From: Anthopleura xanthogrammica
Lineage: Eukaryota; Cnidaria; Anthozoa; Actiniaria; Actiniidae
Reading direction: 5' to 3'
NCBI GenBank assembly: GCA_964019055.1
Contig: OZ025213.1
Coordinates: 9,015,216 to 9,079,215, forward strand
Length of the DNA stretch: 64,000 bases
The notes below the pieces were generated by a model that saw only the letters and a list, made by a program, of their open reading frames with translations, did not search any database and was not told the origin of the DNA. This document shows, piece after piece, positions 10,658 through 64,000 of the stretch. Positions within the stretch are counted from its first letter, which is position 1; each line of letters begins with the position of its first letter. Made by a program: the position numbers and the translations under genes.

Positions 10658-11122
10658 TTAGAATTAAATAAGACAAAATAAAAATCCGTTGTAAATCCAA
10701 GCAAACTTTTATTTTTTTTTATTACATGCGTCGTTTTTTTTTTTAGCATTAATTATTTTGTGATACTAAGAATGATTTCAACATCTTGCACCCGACTTGA
10801 AATATTTCTGACATGGTGAAAACTCAGCGCGCGCATTCCAACGATAAACATGCACATGATAAATTATTAGTCATCGCTCATAATTGTGTGAAATATCGAG
10901 AAAAATATCACAAATACTCGAAACGTTAAATAGATGCAAATTTAGTGAATTAGTTTCTCTGATGGCTTTTGTTCACCGCGTTAATAATTCTTTAAAGAGG
11001 AAGGTGGTCTCATGGTGGCAGCCATACTGGAGGGATAAAACTGGTCATCCAATATGCCTGCTGCCTTCACACCAAATCCTTACCTACTCCCATAAAGGCA
11101 AATTAGAAATACATTAGAATTA
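10658..11122 (-). other. FRY 3' UTR region
   Basis: This is non-coding. On the minus strand AATAAA occurs at about 10708-10713, roughly 410 bp beyond the FRY stop, and is the best polyadenylation candidate. If used, the FRY transcript ends about 50 bp short of the 15-bp minisatellite. Confidence 0.5.
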
Positions 11123-43350
<32,228 letters not shown>

Positions 43351-43398
43351 GATATTTAAGGCGATGAGCTTTCCTCATGATGTCCCTGTCCAATTTGC
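43351..43398 (-). other. FRY 5' UTR part of the ATG exon, with uORF
   Basis: TTTTCTCAG ends at 43399 on the minus strand, so the ATG exon is probably preceded by a 5' UTR intron. An upstream out-of-frame ATG (43378-43376) opens a 13-residue uORF that runs past the FRY ATG and stops at TGA (43337). Such an overlapping uORF would usually lower initiation. Confidence 0.5.
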
Positions 43399-46085
43399 CT
43401 GAGAAAATAAACAAAACAAACATATTTTACTCCAACCTTTTTAGGTAAATACTGCCGCGTATCGAAACACCTCAGTCAAAAGACGAACCGAAAATCGAAA
43501 ACCCTCACTTGTTCATGAAAATTCACAAGCTGGTTATCATCTACGACAGTTATTCCATATTTGTGACAGCCAATAGTTGTTTTTGACGTCTTTTTCTTGT
43601 AAAAATAACACTTTCTTTACTGATTTTCTTCTTGTTCCTCTACCAAGTGAATAATTTTGCGACAGTGTAGCGCATGCGTAGCGGGGGAAAGTGGACTGAC
43701 CTCAGGGGGGCCAATCAGCGAGCGGCGCACCACCGTATCCGTGGTACTTGAACGATAAACTTTAGATCTCCATTGCCCAGCATTTTAATAAAATTTCAAA
43801 AACTATTATTAAATTCTAATATCAGGTTGCTGTTTCTGTTTGGTCTACTGTTTCAAATTTGATTTTTTGAAAAGGCATTCATAAGAAGGTGGGCAAAATT
43901 CTAGGGCAAAATTTGTTGGCGTGATGTGCGCGTCACACGAAGAGAGATTTATTTTTAGCTTTTTTTAAACCAAATTTCGTATCGGCCCCAAAGATCAATG
44001 CATTAGGCGCAGTTAGAATCAAACTAAACAAAAAAGGATGTTTGTTTAAAACACAACTCTGAAGACGAGATGTTATCAGTCACAATGGAACTTTGCCATC
44101 AATCAAATTGTTGTATCGTGATAGCTTCAAGCACCAATAAATCTATTGATTCGATATGTGGGAGAACAAAATGCTGAGATCCGGAGACAACTATACAAGA
44201 AAGTCTGAAGTCTTCTTTCGTTTCTGAGGCAGTAGAATAGAGTTATGGTAACATACATTGGAAATATGATTCAGGAGTGTTGAAAGTCGATATTATGGTC
44301 ATCAAGAACAAAAGATAAGAATACATTTGAATATTATTCCGCATTGATGACACCGGTAATATTATACAGTAATAATAGAATTATTAAAGTAATAAGGAAG
44401 ATTATTTTCTTTCCGTTTTAATCAATCAGAATCCTGGTGGGAATATACGAATAAATGAATAAATGAATAAATGAAAGTCAGTCAAAATATTTCAGTCAAC
44501 ACCACGAATAAAATAATTGCTACGTATCTTCAATAGAACTAGTGAACTCAGGAGTGAACTATATAAAACGGTTTGTAAATTGATATTAAATTTAAAATTT
44601 ATTAGATGGAATAAAAACTTTCATGTTACGGTTCTAAGATCGATAGTTTTTCAGGGTGTTGCTACGCATGCAGGTCTTATAACGAAGGCCTGATACTCAG
44701 GCTACTGCAGGTCTTTCATTTTTGTGTCTAGTAAATCACTTTCTGCCTCAAAGCCACTTTTCTCGTTGCCAACCGTTATTTTCGGCGAAAATGTTCCATC
44801 ATTTCGTGATTTCCCGATGGACCCTTAGAGATCTCGCCGCTATAATTAGAAACAGACTCCAGCTAGCTATCAGCTCATGAGTCATGTTTTTATTCAATGA
44901 CAATGAACACGGCTCCGGTCATGAAACTTTATTCAAGAATTATGCGTAATATATCTTTATCATTCATTTTCATTTGCCCGATAGCAGAAGACAGTACACT
45001 AATTCATAACTTCATTATCGAAACGGGGACAAATGATTCAACTCAGTTAAAAATTAATGTCTTTATCAGCTTGGGGCTGTATGTATGATAAAGAAAATTA
45101 TAGTCAGGAATTTCCGGAGGGATGGCCCATGTGGCTTCTTTATTTTTCAATCTTTCCATGCGTTTGTTTTATAAACGTTTGTCGTTACCATGACAATATA
45201 TCGCATGTTGCAAGACTTTCGCGCGTCAAAAAAAAGCGGCAAAACCATGTATGGATGCTTTCTAAACATTTTGTGGCGAACGGAACTTAAAGTTTTGTGG
45301 GCAGGAAGTCGAAAATCAAAGGAACCTTGGAAAAATGGAATAATTCCGGTTAGAAATATTGATTCATATATGGATGGCTTCATTGAACTAGTGCCTAAGG
45401 CCATTATACTATCACCACATTCTATTTTATAGTGCATTTTAGATCTAGAGAGCATACTTGACGTCAAATGATACGCTTAGTGTACTTCTACTTTCAGTGA
45501 AGGGCTTCGTGACTCATTCAAGTCATAGAAGCATGAGAAAGCCGGAAACGTTATATAAATAATGTATTTGTCTGGAGCTGTCTACCAATTCATGTGTTGT
45601 CGGTCGCCACAAGTTTCCACCTTCGTGCCAACTGTCCCTTGCAAGACTTAGTCCCTCCCCAATAATTAAATGTTGAAAGGAATAACAAGATTAAGATTAA
45701 CTGTCGGTATAAATCTTGGGTATACGTAGGTAATGACTTTTCTGATCTCTGCCTCGATCCTCACTTATTTTTCTAAGCCGCACTAACTTTGATGTAGTGA
45801 CTCCTGGTAACCACAAATAATAGCCAGGCGGCAACAAATCAAATGTTCCAGCGGATTCTATTGAACATTTGTACTCATAATGAAATATAAGCTTCATGCT
45901 GACCACCGCGAGACCACAAATTTCCTCCGTTAAAATGAAAAGTTTCACTCTTTACGTAAATGATCGCTAAATAATTAGATCATATATAGGAAATGTATCT
46001 AGGGGTCACGAAAAGGAATAGTTATCAAGTGTATATCAAGGATTTTACTAGGGAGGAGGGGTAGGTTAACTATAGAGTGGTTTTC
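43399..46085. other. Divergent spacer, FRY side
   Basis: This is AT-rich sequence upstream of FRY. I see no supported gene. Short ORFs (for example 45057-45290 and 45190-45432) overlap on both strands and show no family resemblance. The FRY promoter is expected here, within or beyond the first few hundred bases. Confidence 0.5.
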
Positions 46086-46269
46086 GTATGAGTGGGAAAC
46101 ATAAAGTGCTGACTTACAGCACGTACACGGTAAGACATGCCGTAACATTGAAATAGCTTCCCATTGTCTTCCAGTAATTCATCCAATCACAACGCGTAGT
46201 TAAGGCTACGGTAAGATACGGCACAGCTACAGTACGGCTACGAATTTGCCGTACCGTTTCCCACTCATA
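46086..46269. mobile_element. 184-bp MITE, GTATGAGTGGGAAAC family, copy 2
   Basis: This is a full-length homologue of 37214-37399 with the same inverted ends and interior (ACTTACAGCACGTACACGG, CCATTGTCTTCCAGTAATTC). The two copies are closely similar along their length. Confidence 0.9.
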
Positions 46270-47429
46270 AATAAATAAATAAACAGCTCTACTACCCAGG
46301 CCGCCATAAACCAAGACGATGGACACTGCGCAAGGCCCCGTGACTGTTATGTGTCTCCCGCATAGCCGCTACAAGGGACCTACACGCATATCTTATATGT
46401 TGACTGTGAAGTACGAGATGACACTGCTGTCTCCAAGCATGAATTTTATTGGATGAACAGTGACCTTGCGCGTTGTGGTTGGTTTAAAACGTTTCGTCTA
46501 TTCCCTGCCGTGAGGTTTCGTGATTTTTTTAGAAAGAGACACGAAGTCTGCTCTGTCCAACCATCCTGAACATCTCAACTCTTGTTTGTCGGATCGAAAG
46601 CGGAAACTGCATACCATGCACCGATGACCTCACTCAGTAATTGCCAAGGTATCAAAAACACTTGTTTAAGCAATCGATCCGAAGCTAATAGTTTTTTAAG
46701 TGTCGATTGACGTCGTGAGATAACCCGATTGGCTAGTTATCGTGGTAATATTGAACCAAGTATAACGATGTCTAGTCTATTTTTAACCAGAGATATATAA
46801 AGGACAATCTTCAAACCCACAGCGCCTGCCTTTGGTAAACAGCTGTTGAATCGTTCACGCAGCTAGCTGGGTGAAATTTAGAATCTACAGTTTATAAGAC
46901 TTACTAGCTCATTTTCTTCAGCAAAAAGAAATATAAAAAATCAGACAAAAAATATGACGATATGTTTTGAATTTATCCAAATTTTTAATTTATTTTGTAA
47001 AAACAGGAGCCATTTAGCCGGGAGCGAATTCTTTTAGTTGGATGACATAACTCTCCCCTCCCCTCCCTCCGTTCCCATCCCCTCCCCAGTACTTTCCCAT
47101 CCCTCACTGATAATTAAGGCAAAAGTTTTCATTTGAGCCAGCAGTACGATTTGACATCTATATCCCAAACAAAACAGGTAGGTACTTCATGTATGCACAC
47201 TATAGTAGGACATAAATTTATGCAGATCTTGAATGCAGATCTTTAATGTGAGGACGGCGCTTATTTAAAAATTGGATGCGGCAAATAAATCTTTTCTTTC
47301 AATTTATTGGTATATTTCCATTTGTGCGCTAATTTTACGGGACCGCGGCGCTTATTCGGGGGGGCGCTTATTTGAGTAATTACGGTATATATAGTATACC
47401 ATAGCATACAGTATACCATTTGCCTTTTA
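46270..47429. other. Spacer with TATA-like site
   Basis: No gene is supported. TATATAAAGG at 46794-46803 is a TATA-box-like match with unknown target. Confidence 0.35.
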
Positions 47430-47650
47430 TGAGGAAGCACGCAGGTAGAGTAGCGGATACATCACTCGCCTATCACCAATGTGACCCGGGTTCGAGTCCC
47501 GGCAGGCTCGGTGTCGTATGTGAGTAGGGTTGTTTGTTGGTTCTCTCCTGTGCTTCGATGGTTTTTCCCCGATTACCTGTTTCTAGCACTTACCCCCGGT
47601 GCGGGTCCACTTCCCCCTCCCCTGTCTTTTGGAATAAAAAATATATATAC
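47430..47650 (+). repeat. tRNA-derived SINE, copy 1
   Basis: An A-box-like head (GTAGAGTAGCGGATACATC) is followed by a perfect B box GGTTCGAGTCC at 47489-47499, CGGCAGGCTCGGTGTCGTAT and the tail TTGTTGGTTCTCTCCTGTGC. The same head, B box and tail occur at 59890-60060. It is not an intact tRNA gene because the cloverleaf is not maintained past the B box. Confidence 0.88.
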
Positions 47651-48511
47651 TAGAGTAATAAAATACAGCTTGCACGTTACAAATTGCACGTTTTTGTTTC
47701 AGAGGCGGATCGAAGGGTGATGAGGGAGGTGACTAGTCACCCCCTCCCTTTTACATAAATGAAATAAAAATGTGTTCATAACTGAAAACATTTATCCGGA
47801 TAAACTTAATTCACGTACTCGGTTTACTTGAAGCAATAATTTCCGTCAATTCAATACCCCATTTTTTTTGCCATTTTCCCGCCTTTTATGGGTGTCCTGT
47901 AACAGCCACCCCCTTTAAGAAAATCCTGAATCCGCCCCTGGATCACCTGTCTCTAGCACTGATCATCTGTCCCTAGTATGTCAGTGAAGTGATAATTACA
48001 TGTTAAGAGCTGATATCATTTTTATTCACTCGTTTTCAAGTCAAATCACAGAAATGGATGAACTGTCTGTTTGCATGTATGCTTAACAACGTATTTGTAT
48101 CAGTATCAGTATCAGTATCAGTATCGAGCATTTCAACAGGTCTCTGAGGGGGGAGGGGGTATTTACCGGTACCCACCACTGATGCCAGTATCGAATCCCT
48201 ACATCCGCAGAGCTGAGGCGTGGTATGGACTTCGGACCTGACAGCCGATTAAGGCCTTCTGCCTTTGTTTGTACGTATTACGCAGGATAATGTTCTAGCC
48301 CGGAGGCATCAGGGGACAGACTTAGTGACAGAGTCAAGCCTGATTGAGGCAGGTTAGTACATGGATGTGTGACCTGAAAACTTATACCTACCCAATTTTT
48401 CATTTCCTATTTTTATTATTTATTTTTCCCTAAATTAATTGAGTAGAACTTTGTCGCGTTTTTGCTCGCAATTTTTCATAGTATAAACAGGAGCCCAGGT
48501 ATATATGGGTT
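47651..48511. other. Spacer with repeat debris and (GTATCA)n
   Basis: About five GTATCA units lie at 48095-48126. GCCACCCCCTTTAAGAAAAT and ATCCGCCCCTGG resemble common retroposon ends. No gene is seen. Confidence 0.5.
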
Positions 48512-49098
48512 AAGAAAAAACCTACTAATGGTCTATCACCAATCGAGCCCTGTGATTGGCTGAGCTACTAGGGGTCTATTAGTGATAGACCTCTAGTAGC
48601 GAAAAGCGCCAGTTTTGAAAACCAAAAAAATATATATTTAAAGCAAAATCCAAAACTTTTTGCATCCTTTTATTGGACCGATTAGTAGGTTTTTACTAAA
48701 ACAATTACACCTCTCGCCCTCATGGCCTACGAGTTAATAGCCCATTCGGCCTTCGGCCTCATGGGCTATTGACTCGTAGACCATTCGGACTCGAGGACTA
48801 ATTAACAATTAGTCCTCGAGTCCGAATGGTCTACGAGTCAATAGCCCATGAGGCCGAAGGCCGAATGGGCTATTGACTCGTAGGCCATGAGGGCGAGAGG
48901 TGTAATTGTTTTAGTAAAAACCTACTAATCGGTCCAATAAAAGGATGCAAAAAGTTTTGGATTTTGCTTTAAATATATATTTTTTGGTTTTCAAAACCGG
49001 CGCTTTTCGCTACTAGAGGTCTATCACTAATAGACCCCTAGTAGCTCAGCCAATCACAGGGCTCGATTGGTGATAGACCATTAGTAGGTTTTTTCTAA
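48512..49098. repeat. Near-perfect palindrome, 292-bp arms, 3-nt loop
   Basis: The arms 48512-48803 and 48807-49098 are reverse complements around the centre at 48805 (CTAATT AAC AATTAG). I see only a few mismatches, for example GAGTTAATAG against GAGTCAATAG and GCCAGTTTTG against GCCGGTTTTG. The ends ATTAGTAGGTTTTTTCT plus an internal TAGTAAAAACCTACTAATCG show that each arm itself contains a terminal-inverted-repeat element. A single-arm copy of equal length lies at 62311-62606. Confidence 0.95.
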
Positions 49099-49849
49099 TT
49101 GTTAAATAGATGATTCCTGTAATACGGCCCCGCAACTGCAAAGTTTTGCCCAGTCTCCGAGTTACAGATTAGCACCCCCTTTTACAATTCTTTTTAGTAA
49201 AGATTAAGGGAATGTATTCCAGTTCCTTTTTTCTTCAGTCCTTTGATTAGGAAATCTCTGCTTCTTTTACATGATGACAAACCAAGATCTGGTATTGCGC
49301 AGTCGCGGTGGAGGCGCAGAGCAGGCTGGTTATCCGGCAAATACGCATTCACACGAGGAAAAAGCAATAAAATAGAACTAGCATCAGACAAAAAATGGAG
49401 AAAATACTGGATGACTTTGAAGAGCGCAACCTTGTTATGAATGTTTCTGGTCAATATAACGAGAAGACGGTCAGTGCCCAAGATCTCGATGACCCGAGTT
49501 TTTCTCTCGAGATTGATTCGTGTATCGCGCAAGCGTTTTCCGACAGCTTCCAGTGTGAGGCCTGGAGAGAGGAGGAAAGAACTGAAGGCCAATCTCGTAC
49601 CCAGAGTCCTCCAGCGCCTTCCTGTCGTCAGCGAATGACTGAATAACTGAAGGCAAGCTGTTGTAAATCGATCCGTAGCTAGCCCGCGATATTTTGTCTT
49701 GCGGACAGTCATGTCATGTCATGCGCTTGATTGTGTTGACGGATGTCTCGTACGATAACGTCTCACCAGGGCTTGTATTATTATAACTTCCTCGCTGCAG
49801 AAAACGTAAATAAGCGGTCTATCGATAGAAATTAATAAAGGAAAGACTG
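49099..49849. other. N4BP2 upstream region
   Basis: Overlapping ORFs on both strands (49194-49712 minus, 49395-49646 plus) are not recognised. CTCGTACCCAGAGTCCTCC at about 49596 looks like repeat sequence. The N4BP2 promoter should be here; no TATA box is evident. Confidence 0.4.
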
Positions 49850-61749
<11,900 letters not shown>

Positions 61750-61754
61750 ATAGT

Positions 61755-62130
61755 TGTTAAGCCTGGTTCACATGGTCTTCATAACCATAATCATAATCAT
61801 AACGAACAGAGCGTGTGAACCACAAAGTCATAATCATAATCATAACGGCCGTCTTAAAGAATGGAAACTTTTCCATTTTCTTGTGATGATGACTATGATA
61901 ATGACGTTAGTTTATAAGGTATTTTATAACCGTGCAATCACAGTCATAATCGTAAGCCTGGCTGTTCAAACGTAAGCATTCGCACATTCACATTGGAATT
62001 TCGCTGGAAGATTAAAAATGGCGAAATATGTGGCTATTCCGCTGAACAAAGTCACTGCAGGCGTTCCTAGAACGTGTTACTGCGCATGTGTAGATTGTTG
62101 TCGTTATGATTATGACTACGACTGCTACGC
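61755..62130. mobile_element. Element with CATAATCATAAT repeats downstream of N4BP2
   Basis: CATAATCATAATCATAACG occurs twice at the left (about 61787 and 61830) and in reverse at the right (TCGTTATGATTATGACTACG, about 62100). AAGCCTGGTTCACATGG starts the left end. It begins only about 10 bp after the N4BP2 stop, so it forms part of the 3' UTR. Confidence 0.6.
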
Positions 62131-62276
62131 ACTTCGGTGTTAGCTTCTATGATTTAACCTTTTCAACCCAACAATGATATTTGTATTTAAATTTTGTACA
62201 CCAACTTTCAGAGAACCCAAAACAAGATATTGGTTTGGGAAAATAGGGCTTTTAATTTTTAAAAACTTAGAGATAC

Positions 62277-62733
62277 AATAGACCTTTACGCAATTCGCTT
62301 GACTGACCACTTAACAATTAGTCCTCGAGTCCGAATGGTCTACGAGTCAATAGCCCATGAGGCCGAAGGCCGAATGGGCTATTGACTCGTAGGCCATGAG
62401 GGCGAGAGGTCTAATTGTTTTAGTAAAAACCTACTAATCGGTCCAATAAAAGGATGCAAAAAGTTTTGGATTTTGCTTTAAATATATTTTTTTTGGTTTT
62501 CAAAACCGGCGCTTTTCGCTACTAGAGGTCTATCACTAATAGACCCCTAGTAGCTCAGCCAATCACAGGGCTCGATTGGTGATAGACCATTAGTAGGTTT
62601 TTTCTAAAGAACAATAGATTCAAGGCGAGGCTGGAGTAGAATGGAGTAAATGCAGTGAATGTATGGAATTGAAAACTCCAGCCTGGGCAGCCTGTTCTGT
62701 GGTCAGTCAAGCGAATTCGGGAAAGGTCTATTT
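62277..62733. mobile_element. Outer MITE with ~34-bp inverted ends, hosting a nested insertion
   Basis: AATAGACCTTTACGCAATTC then GCTTGACTGACCAC is inverted at 62699-62733 (GTGGTCAGTCAAGCGAATTC). The single-arm copy of the palindrome element lies inside it, directly at the left inner boundary. Confidence 0.85.
62311..62606. mobile_element. Single-arm copy of the 48512-49098 palindrome
   Basis: This 296-bp segment matches 48802-49097 at nearly every base, from TTAACAATTAGTCCTCGAG to TTAGTAGGTTTTTTCTA. It includes an internal short palindrome (CCGAAGGCCGAATGGGC) and a pair of CCTACTAAT/ATTAGTAGG ends. Confidence 0.93.
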
Positions 62734-63509
62734 CCTTGACAGTGAAAGTAAATTAAACCATCATGGTCTCTTGCAATAATTATCCAGAATTGAAATTAAG
62801 AATGATTTGATTAAACATAGCACGTGAAAGAAAATAGGTTATCTTACATATGACAGGAAAGATTCGGTGCTACAGAATTGAACATAATGTGAATAAACGT
62901 CATCTTTCAATTTTTTTATCAGTCTCTATATATATCTTTTTTTAATATTTTATTCTTCATTTTATTTTGTATTTACTTGTTTTGGTATTTTTTTGTTATA
63001 CGCAGGGCCCTTATTGATACCAGTACTTTGAACTGATCAGGCTACCCTGTCTAAATAACTGTATTATTATTATCATTATTATTCGCAGGCTTATAATGGT
63101 ATTTCTCCCTATATAAATACTATTTCGAGATCACACTAGCTAAAAACTCGAGCTAACTACTTCAAACCTGTTTTTTATGTAAATACTATTTCTATATTTT
63201 ATTGTTATAATCATTATACTTTTTAATCCATTAAGTTTTTATAGCATATTTTAGACAGCAGATAATCGTAATGCGCATTTGATTATTATATGTATTCTGT
63301 GCGATGTAAATTAATTTTTTTTTTTATTATTATAAAATACATTTTATTCAGTAGATGTTTGTAGGCCGCTTCATCAGCCTTACATTAATGTTATCAACCG
63401 AACTTGTTCTTCATCAGGGTATAGCCGGTCGTGACAAATAACATGAAAATGACGCAAGTAAATACACTGCGCGCGCATGCAGTGAGAGTTAATACCGCAG
63501 AATACGATG
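62734..63509. other. AT-rich intergenic DNA
   Basis: No ORF, RNA gene or clear repeat is supported. ATTATTATCATTATTATTCG at about 63063 is low-complexity. Confidence 0.5.
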
Positions 63510-63750
63510 CACTTATATTGCAATTAACGGTGATAACTGGAGATCTGAAATGGGAATTCCTATGGAGACCTATAGGAATTGTGGAAGACTGAATGCTCAT
63601 CTCATAAATATCGCAAATACATAGTTGCAATCACGCTTGAATGGTATAGAATGCTAATTTGTCACACCCCATTTATTTACAAACGATAATGTTGACACCC
63701 ACCAATTGCTATTGGTCTCAGATCCATTCCAGATCTCCTAATTAGCATAA
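63510..63750. mobile_element. ACACCTATT-family element, copy 3 (decayed)
   Basis: CAATTAACGGTGATAACTGG and AGATCT at the left correspond to the arm of 2446-2676. GACTGAATGCTCATCTCATA and GTTGCAATCACGCTTGAATG are the reverse of that copy's interior. GACACCCACCAATTGC also resembles copy 2 at 7318. Confidence 0.7.
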
Positions 63751-64000
63751 ACTCGAACCTTTTTAAAATAAGATATTAAAATATCTCACGAACTAAAAAT
63801 GCAACAAGAAATGGAGAACGCCAGTTTTCTTCTTTTGTAAAGTACTTTAACATGCGTTGAAATAGTAAAAATGGGAGACATTAAAATTTGGTCGTAGTAG
63901 CAATTTAACATAAATTTGTAATGAGGGACTGGTCAGAAATTAGGAGGGGGGGTGGAGATTTGAAATTGGAAGCCGAAAATGAAGTGACCCCCCCTAGCAA

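Noticed and set aside
9906..10700. Long ORFs on both strands over the 15-bp repeat (TGTLD and SRVPV repeats)
   Set aside because: A stop-free 15-bp unit stays open automatically; units are identical at the DNA level, both strands are equally open and no non-repeat domain is attached.
45057..45467. Overlapping small ORFs in the FRY upstream spacer
   Set aside because: Both strands are open, there is no conserved motif and no splice context.
47430..47520. Functional tRNA gene
   Set aside because: Only the promoter boxes are preserved; there is no complete cloverleaf and the downstream tail is shared with another copy, as in SINEs.
49194..49712. 172-residue minus-strand ORF upstream of N4BP2
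   Set aside because: No recognisable family, overlapping ORFs on the other strand and repeat-like sequence at about 49596 make coding unlikely; I list the region only as spacer.

Overview
This is nuclear DNA from an animal. The genes have many short exons with GT..AG introns (one GC..AG), the introns are AT-rich, and both introns and spacers are full of short inverted-repeat elements, tRNA-derived SINEs, microsatellites and homopolymer runs. The gene content is metazoan: the DSTYK kinase tail, a VIAAT-like transporter, Furry and N4BP2. Together with the repeat style this suggests a cnidarian, probably an anthozoan. That is an inference; no marker in the window identifies the taxon.

Layout, left to right. 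(1) 862-1699 (+) is the last two coding exons of a DSTYK-type kinase whose 5' part lies outside the window. (2) 5193-6476 (+) is an uninterrupted 427-residue AAAP/VIAAT-like transporter ORF. (3) 6690-10660 is a repeat block: a broken LINE reverse-transcriptase 3' end, a 95-bp satellite that appears to derive from that LINE's own 3' tail, and a homogeneous 15-bp minisatellite of about 47 units. (4) 11123-43350 (-) is a complete Furry (FRY/FRYL) gene. I could chain 59 coding exons with matching phases into one 2926-residue frame. (5) 43399-49849 is a divergent spacer with a SINE, a MITE and an almost perfect palindrome with 292-bp arms. (6) 49850-61749 (+) is a complete N4BP2-type gene of 19 coding exons and 1335 residues: CUE, P-loop kinase, CUE-like modules, DUF1771 and SMR nuclease. 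(7) 61750-64000 holds nested terminal-inverted-repeat elements, including a single-arm copy of the spacer palindrome.

The genes do not form a functional cluster. Furry is a scaffold for NDR kinases, N4BP2/Cue2/NONU-1 proteins act on nucleic acids (including no-go mRNA decay), the transporter belongs to the vesicular inhibitory amino acid group, and DSTYK is a signalling kinase. I found no new multi-gene system. The most unusual material is in the repeats: a LINE-tail satellite with an emerging four-monomer higher-order repeat, the 292-bp palindrome with its nested single-arm relative, a roughly 412-bp GAT array 38 bp from a 3' splice site, and a GC-AG intron in N4BP2.
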